Source: Bacteroidota bacterium (GTDB lineage: Bacteria; Bacteroidota; Ignavibacteria; Ignavibacteriales; Ignavibacteriaceae). From it: a stretch of DNA of 39,410 nucleotides. The position numbers were made by a program, and so were the translations under genes. Positions 35,328-39,410 of this stretch are shown one piece after another. The notes under the pieces were generated by a model. It had not been told where the DNA came from. It did not search any database and saw nothing but the letters and a program-made list of their open reading frames with translations. Within the stretch, counting starts at the first letter, position 1. The number at the start of each line of letters is the position of its first letter. Where the stretch lies: the NCBI GenBank assembly GCA_021831685.1, contig JAKBMG010000199.1:66100-105509 (forward strand). Reading direction: 5' to 3'.

Positions 35328-36035
35328 ATGGGGAAAATAAATGTCCTCTTCTTATCCGCTATTCCAGTTGCAGCTAAAGCGTTGCAAGATTTTTTCCGCA
35401 GCGACGATAAAATAAATTTTACTGTAATGCCGTTCTGCGAGCTTTCAACTTTTCCCAATAAATTTGTTAATAGAAATGTAGTTGTAATTTTAGACGACAA
35501 CTCGCTTACCGTTCGCGAACAAATTTTAATAGATAATTTTGTGTTTGTAAAAAATATACCAGTTAAGAAAATCCTATTTACTACAAGCAGCAACAAACCC
35601 TATTTGAACAGCTTCATATACTGCGGCATCGAGGGGTTGATAAGCAGCAGGGCAAGCATCGAAGTTTTGAAAGAGGGGATACTTAGTGTTGCAGAAGGTC
35701 AAAGATATATTCACAGACTTATTAGTGAGCAGTTTTACAGCGTTGAAATGGAAGCGGTATCGGTAAATCAAGCAAAGATTACTAAGAGGGAGCTCGACAT
35801 ACTTAAATGCTTAAGTGATGGAAAAGGCGATAAGGAAATTTCCGAAGAGCTTTTTATAAGTCCGAAGACAGTGGAATCCCACAAGTCGCACTTAATGAGT
35901 AAGTTTAAATTAAAGACTGTGAGAGAATTAGCGGTACTGGCAGCATCAAAAATATTTAACCTCGGAATATTATTTATAGTATTGATATCTCAGGAAATCC
36001 CCTATATAAATTCAGGGAATTCCTTAATTGATTAA
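35328..36035 (+). CDS. LuxR/NarL-type transcription factor with degenerate receiver
   Basis: The helix-turn-helix (~149-205: ITKRELDILKCLSDGKGDKEISEEL, FISPKTVESHKSHLMSKF, TVRELAVLA) is a clear GerE/LuxR domain of response-regulator type. The first ~125 residues fold like a receiver (LFLS near the start; VVVILDD with D56/D57; ILFTTSS), but the acidic pair after strand 1 is absent (LFLSAIPV) and the expected K is replaced (LISSRAS). Canonical phosphorylation therefore looks unlikely. After the domain there is an odd 25-residue hydrophobic tail (IFNLGILFIVLISQEIP). GGAG precedes the ATG by 6 nt. The gene stands beyond the PBP remnant and upstream of the lipoprotein/TonB pair, which it may regulate. 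Confidence 0.85.
   Translation: MGKINVLFLSAIPVAAKALQDFFRSDDKINFTVMPFCELSTFPNKFVNRNVVVILDDNSLTVREQILIDNFVFVKNIPVKKILFTTSSNKPYLNSFIYCGIEGLISSRASIEVLKEGILSVAEGQRYIHRLISEQFYSVEMEAVSVNQAKITKRELDILKCLSDGKGDKEISEELFISPKTVESHKSHLMSKFKLKTVRELAVLAASKIFNLGILFIVLISQEIPYINSGNSLID
35993..36023 (+). terminator. Hairpin inside the 3' end of the LuxR-type gene
   Basis: GGAAATCCC (35993-36001) and GGGAATTCC (36015-36023) pair over 9 bp with one mismatch, with a 13-nt loop. The stem ends 10 nt before the stop triplet. It lacks a strong T-run, so its role as a terminator is weakly supported. Confidence 0.3.
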
Positions 36036-36160
36036 ACAAAAATTATTTCTCACATTTCTGTTGGCAAAAAAATAGTATGAATTACTAATGACCAAGTTAG
36101 AGATTAGAGAATTCATTGACTATTCCTAGTCATTTTATTAAAAATTTTTGTGGAGGTAAT

Positions 36161-37291
36161 ATGTTTTTAAAATCATTTTTTCTCGCAATTTGTATATTGT
36201 TTATTGTAACATTAACATTTCAGTCGTGCCAAGAACAAGTTGTCCAACCATCAAACGAATTAAAACAGAATTTTTCTGCAAATAATTCGACTAATGTCAA
36301 AAAAATTGATAAAATATCAAATACTGATTTAAAAATCCTTGCCAAAGATATAGCATTATTATTAAATAATGTTGACTTCAAAGAATTTCTAGAATCTAAT
36401 ATTAAAGAGTCTAAAAATGTTGAACAAATATTAGAAGCTTCTGATTTTTTGAATAAAAAAATGATGATAATGGATGATAAAGGGATAATTTCATCAACAA
36501 CTGTTTATAATGAGTTATTAAAAATTGACGATAAGAATGAATTTATTAAAGTTTGTAATAATATTAAATTTGGGTTAGTAGATATTTATTTCCCTGTTGA
36601 TGAACATAGGGAGAAGTGGAATAGAAATAAAGAATTGATAGTGGCTGCAGTTGATCAGAAAGAAATAGAAGGTAAAGAAAATATGATTGGCATTAATAAA
36701 ATGGGTGAGGAAATTATTTTATCAACTAAAACAATCCCAGAAACTCCTATTTTAGTTGTAACTTTCAGTGAAAAAAGAGGGGATTATTCTGTAAATAATA
36801 TACAACCTAAGCTTTCAAAAGTAAGTACAAATTATAATTTCAATATTCAAAGCATATATGTAAAACATAACTATGATGACGGATGGTTTTTAGGGGACAT
36901 GGAAATTTATTTAAAAGTTAAATTTAAAGAAGGAGTAAATGGAACATATGGGGGTTGGTCTGAAATAGATTTAGGACAAGTTGCCGCAAATTCTGCTAAA
37001 ACTTTTTCGCCTAATATTACATTAGTAAGCCGACAAGTTGAAGAATTCTATGTTAAAATCGAAATATGGGAAGATGATGGATGGGGGAGTGGCGACGATG
37101 ATTTTGTAGCAGATGAGTATTATGATGATTGGAGACTTGGAACGCAACCCTATGGACCTTGGGGAGGTTGGTTAGGTGCTGTATCTGAATTTCCTTATAT
37201 TAGACAAGGAGCTTATGGTAACGACATTTCAACCGTTGATGGCTCTTTGGGAAGTACAGATTATGATACAATGTGTTTAACTAAAGATTAA
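36161..37291 (+). CDS. Hypothetical lipoprotein with C2-like C-terminal part
   Basis: I take the start at 36161 because GGAGG lies 4 nt upstream; an in-frame TTG at 36116 has nothing before it. The protein (376 aa) has a lipoprotein-type signal (FLAICILFIVTLTFQSC; Cys23, Gln at -2 is not standard). Residues ~40-130 are helical and lysine-rich; ~135-205 hold DIYFPVDEHREKWNRN and KTIPETPILVVTFSEKRG, a block I have seen in unannotated Bacteroidota/Ignavibacteriota lipoproteins but cannot name. The C-terminal ~135 residues are rich in Asp and Trp (YDDGWFLGDMEIYLKV, IEIWEDDGWGSGDDDF), which suggests a calcium-binding beta-sandwich. It precedes the TonB receptor by 41 nt or less, so the two are likely a pair at the outer membrane. 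Confidence 0.75.
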   Translation: MFLKSFFLAICILFIVTLTFQSCQEQVVQPSNELKQNFSANNSTNVKKIDKISNTDLKILAKDIALLLNNVDFKEFLESNIKESKNVEQILEASDFLNKKMMIMDDKGIISSTTVYNELLKIDDKNEFIKVCNNIKFGLVDIYFPVDEHREKWNRNKELIVAAVDQKEIEGKENMIGINKMGEEIILSTKTIPETPILVVTFSEKRGDYSVNNIQPKLSKVSTNYNFNIQSIYVKHNYDDGWFLGDMEIYLKVKFKEGVNGTYGGWSEIDLGQVAANSAKTFSPNITLVSRQVEEFYVKIEIWEDDGWGSGDDDFVADEYYDDWRLGTQPYGPWGGWLGAVSEFPYIRQGAYGNDISTVDGSLGSTDYDTMCLTKD

Positions 37292-37332
37292 TTAAGAGAT
37301 TAAAATTTATCTTGGGTTGTTTTTTAAGAACA

Positions 37333-39410
37333 TTGTATATATATATAAAAAACATAATTCTATTTCTGTTCCTAAGCATTTTGGGCGGGAATTTATTTCC
37401 TCAAAAAGTAAGATTAGAAATTAATGGCTTTGTAAAAGATGCCAAAACAAGTGAAAGATTAATAGACGCGATAATTTTGTCGGATGGAATCGGAGTTGCA
37501 ATATCCGATTCTTCCGGCTTTTTTAATTTTTATTGTAAGTCAGGCAAACATAAGATTGAATGTAAGTATATTGGATACGAAACTTCATCTAAGGAAATTA
37601 ATTTAAGTAAAGATGCCGGTGAAGTCGAATTATTCTTTAATTTAACACCAACACCAATCGAATTTGAAAAAGTTACAATTACCGGTGAACGATATAAAGA
37701 ATTTTCAGAGTATAAAACTTATGAACTAAAAAATGGAGACATATCCCATATACCTGTATTATTGGAATCTGATGCATTAAGACCTCTTCAAGCCTTACCA
37801 GGAGTAATTGCCATACATGATTTATCATCGCTTGTTTATTTGCGTGGCGGGAACTTTGATGAAACTTTAATAACTCTTGATGATGTACCTGTATATAATT
37901 CTTATCATTTAGGAGGCATATTTGGCTCATTCAATCCTGATATAGTCGATAGTGAGATTTTATATCCATCAAATTACCCGGTTAATTACCAGGGAGTTCT
38001 TTCGGGAGTCTTAAGCATTCGTACTAAGAGGGGCAGCTATGAAAAATTGAAAGGGATAGTCTCTGCAGGTTTGGTATCATCAAAAATATTTTTGGAAGGT
38101 CCTCTTTCTAAAGGAAGCTTCATCTTTTCCGCCCGAAGAACTTATCCTGATTTGCTTTTTAATTTATTATCTAATAATTCATTCCCTTATTATTTTTATG
38201 ACTTTAACGGGAAATATACTATTCATTTAGATGATAAAAATATAATTTCCTTTTCCGGTTTTTATTCAAGAGATATATTTAAATTGTTTGTTGATGAAAA
38301 AGCCTACATAATAGAAAAGAAAGATGATATTAATTGGGGAAATAGAATTGCACAGGCAACATATAATCATCTCTTCGATATCGGGGCTATAAAATTAGAC
38401 ATTTATTTTTCAAATTCTTTTTTTGGCGGAAATGCAAAAGGAATTTCAAGAGTTTACAATTATACTACTATCCAGGATTCACTTAATAGCATAGAACACA
38501 TTTTTATAGATAATAATATTGAAGACTTTACATTAAAATCAGAGGTTGAGTTAAGCTTTACTGGGCAGGAAATAAAATTCGGCGCTGAATATAAAAATTT
38601 GTCAAACAATTATAATTGGGATATAGAAGAAAAAGAAATATCAAGTACAATAAACGGCAGCCTGAAGAATGTGTTTTTTGACTTCGCACCTGACAAATAT
38701 TATTCTAATGATTATACAAATATTTTATCGGCATATCTTTCTGACAAATTACAAATAACAAGATCATTTGATTTATTACTTGGTTACAGGGGGTTATTTA
38801 TTAAGAAGATTGATCAATATCTTAGTTCTCCATATATACTTGCAGATTTCAAGTTAAATGATGAGACTAAACTTTCCGCAAGTTATGGAAAATATTATGA
38901 ATATTTCTTTACTAAAAGGGAATTAACAAATACAACTTTCTTTTCTCCTTTTGCCATCTATTTTATAATTGATAATATGGAACATATGCCATCATCAGAT
39001 CATTTTAGCTTGGGATTAAAGGTAAAGGAAATTCTTCCCGGGATTAGATTTGAAGCAGAAGGTTATTACAAGACACGATATAACATAATAACTTCGGATG
39101 AATTGACGGAAACAATCTCCTACACCGACGGCTACTCTGCCGGATTAGATATTTTATTAAAGAAAGAAAAAGGAACATTAACCGGATGGGCTGCATATTC
39201 CCTATCAAGAGCAGTTAAAAATAATAACGGCTATTGGTACTATGCCGATTACGATAGAACGCATAATTTTAAGCTAATGCTTAGTTACGACTTATCTGAA
39301 AATTGGGAAATAAATTCTTTCTGGATTTACTCTACGGGGATGCCTTTTACCCCTGCAGTAGGAAAATATATAATTGGTAACAATAATAGCACTGTTGAAC
39401 TAGCGTTCGG
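37333..39410 (+). CDS. TonB-dependent receptor with carboxypeptidase-regulatory-like domain, 3' end off window
   Basis: The plus-strand frame is open from ~37283 to the right edge. I place the start at the TTG at 37333, which gives a signal peptide (YIYIKNIILFLFLSILGGNLFPQ); a TTG at 37312 is the alternative, and neither has a strong ribosome-binding site. A CarboxypepD_reg-like domain follows (INGFVKDAKTSERLIDAI, SDSSGFFNFYCKSGKHKI, YIGYET). The plug has LRPLQALPGVIAIHD, LVYLRGGNFDETLITLDDVPVYN and SNYPVNYQGVLSGVLSIRTK. Barrel strands such as LSASYGKYYEYFF and LKLMLSYDL-like FKLMLSYDLSENW continue to the edge. At least 692 residues are present. It lies directly after a lipoprotein gene, which may act as its partner. 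The substrate is unknown. Confidence 0.85.
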   Translation, partial: MYIYIKNIILFLFLSILGGNLFPQKVRLEINGFVKDAKTSERLIDAIILSDGIGVAISDSSGFFNFYCKSGKHKIECKYIGYETSSKEINLSKDAGEVELFFNLTPTPIEFEKVTITGERYKEFSEYKTYELKNGDISHIPVLLESDALRPLQALPGVIAIHDLSSLVYLRGGNFDETLITLDDVPVYNSYHLGGIFGSFNPDIVDSEILYPSNYPVNYQGVLSGVLSIRTKRGSYEKLKGIVSAGLVSSKIFLEGPLSKGSFIFSARRTYPDLLFNLLSNNSFPYYFYDFNGKYTIHLDDKNIISFSGFYSRDIFKLFVDEKAYIIEKKDDINWGNRIAQATYNHLFDIGAIKLDIYFSNSFFGGNAKGISRVYNYTTIQDSLNSIEHIFIDNNIEDFTLKSEVELSFTGQEIKFGAEYKNLSNNYNWDIEEKEISSTINGSLKNVFFDFAPDKYYSNDYTNILSAYLSDKLQITRSFDLLLGYRGLFIKKIDQYLSSPYILADFKLNDETKLSASYGKYYEYFFTKRELTNTTFFSPFAIYFIIDNMEHMPSSDHFSLGLKVKEILPGIRFEAEGYYKTRYNIITSDELTETISYTDGYSAGLDILLKKEKGTLTGWAAYSLSRAVKNNNGYWYYADYDRTHNFKLMLSYDLSENWEINSFWIYSTGMPFTPAVGKYIIGNNNSTVELAF

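Overview
The window looks like a chromosome segment from a secretion-rich, low-GC member of the Ignavibacteriota or a close relative in the Bacteroidota/Calditrichota neighbourhood. The taxonomic call is inference. It rests on type IX secretion (T9SS) sorting tails of the NYPNPFNPST type on several large exoproteins, a PorV-like outer-membrane protein encoded next to an exoprotein, TonB receptors with carboxypeptidase-regulatory-like N-termini, an S46 dipeptidyl peptidase and AT-rich spacers. I saw no tRNA, rRNA, CRISPR array, phage gene or intact transposase.

Layout. Bases 1-8075 (minus strand) form a tight run: TonB-dependent receptor, 1038-residue exoprotein, PorV-like protein, and a secreted beta-propeller protein whose C-terminus lies off the left edge. 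Bases 8179-18435 and on to 21268 look like one carbohydrate locus. A sodium/solute symporter and a carbohydrate-binding-module exoprotein (minus) diverge from a GH2 glycosidase and a GH30 glycosidase (plus). Converging on these is a minus-strand operon of a membrane-anchored sugar-binding protein, a membrane histidine kinase and a sigma-54 response regulator, with no ABC permease or ATPase genes. The 403-bp divergent spacer carries two sigma-54-like promoter elements facing outward and three copies of a TTTGATAA-N6-TTTAT(T/C)-type site between them. This is what a sigma-54 activator controlling both transcripts would need. I regard this as the most interesting system in the window.

From 21363 to 33383 the genes are more mixed: phosphomannomutase/phosphoglucomutase, a double zinc-ribbon miniprotein, an S46 lipoprotein peptidase, an AlaX-type tRNA-editing protein, a soluble PAS histidine kinase, a 1409-residue multidomain GH13 amylase with a T9SS tail, and a PflX-like radical SAM protein. 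A DHA2-type MFS exporter follows at 33442-34827. From 34824 to the right edge there is a 5'-truncated penicillin-binding-protein remnant abutting a LuxR-type regulator with a degenerate receiver, then a lipoprotein and a second TonB-dependent receptor that runs off the edge. This last block is more AT-rich and may be a later arrival.

Taken together, T9SS-exported CBM, GH2 and GH13 proteins would act on polysaccharide at the cell surface, GH30 would act in the periplasm or outside, and the symporter would import released sugar. The binding protein, kinase and sigma-54 regulator would switch the locus on when sugar is present. The enzyme families are clear from motifs; substrates, and the regulatory link, are inference.
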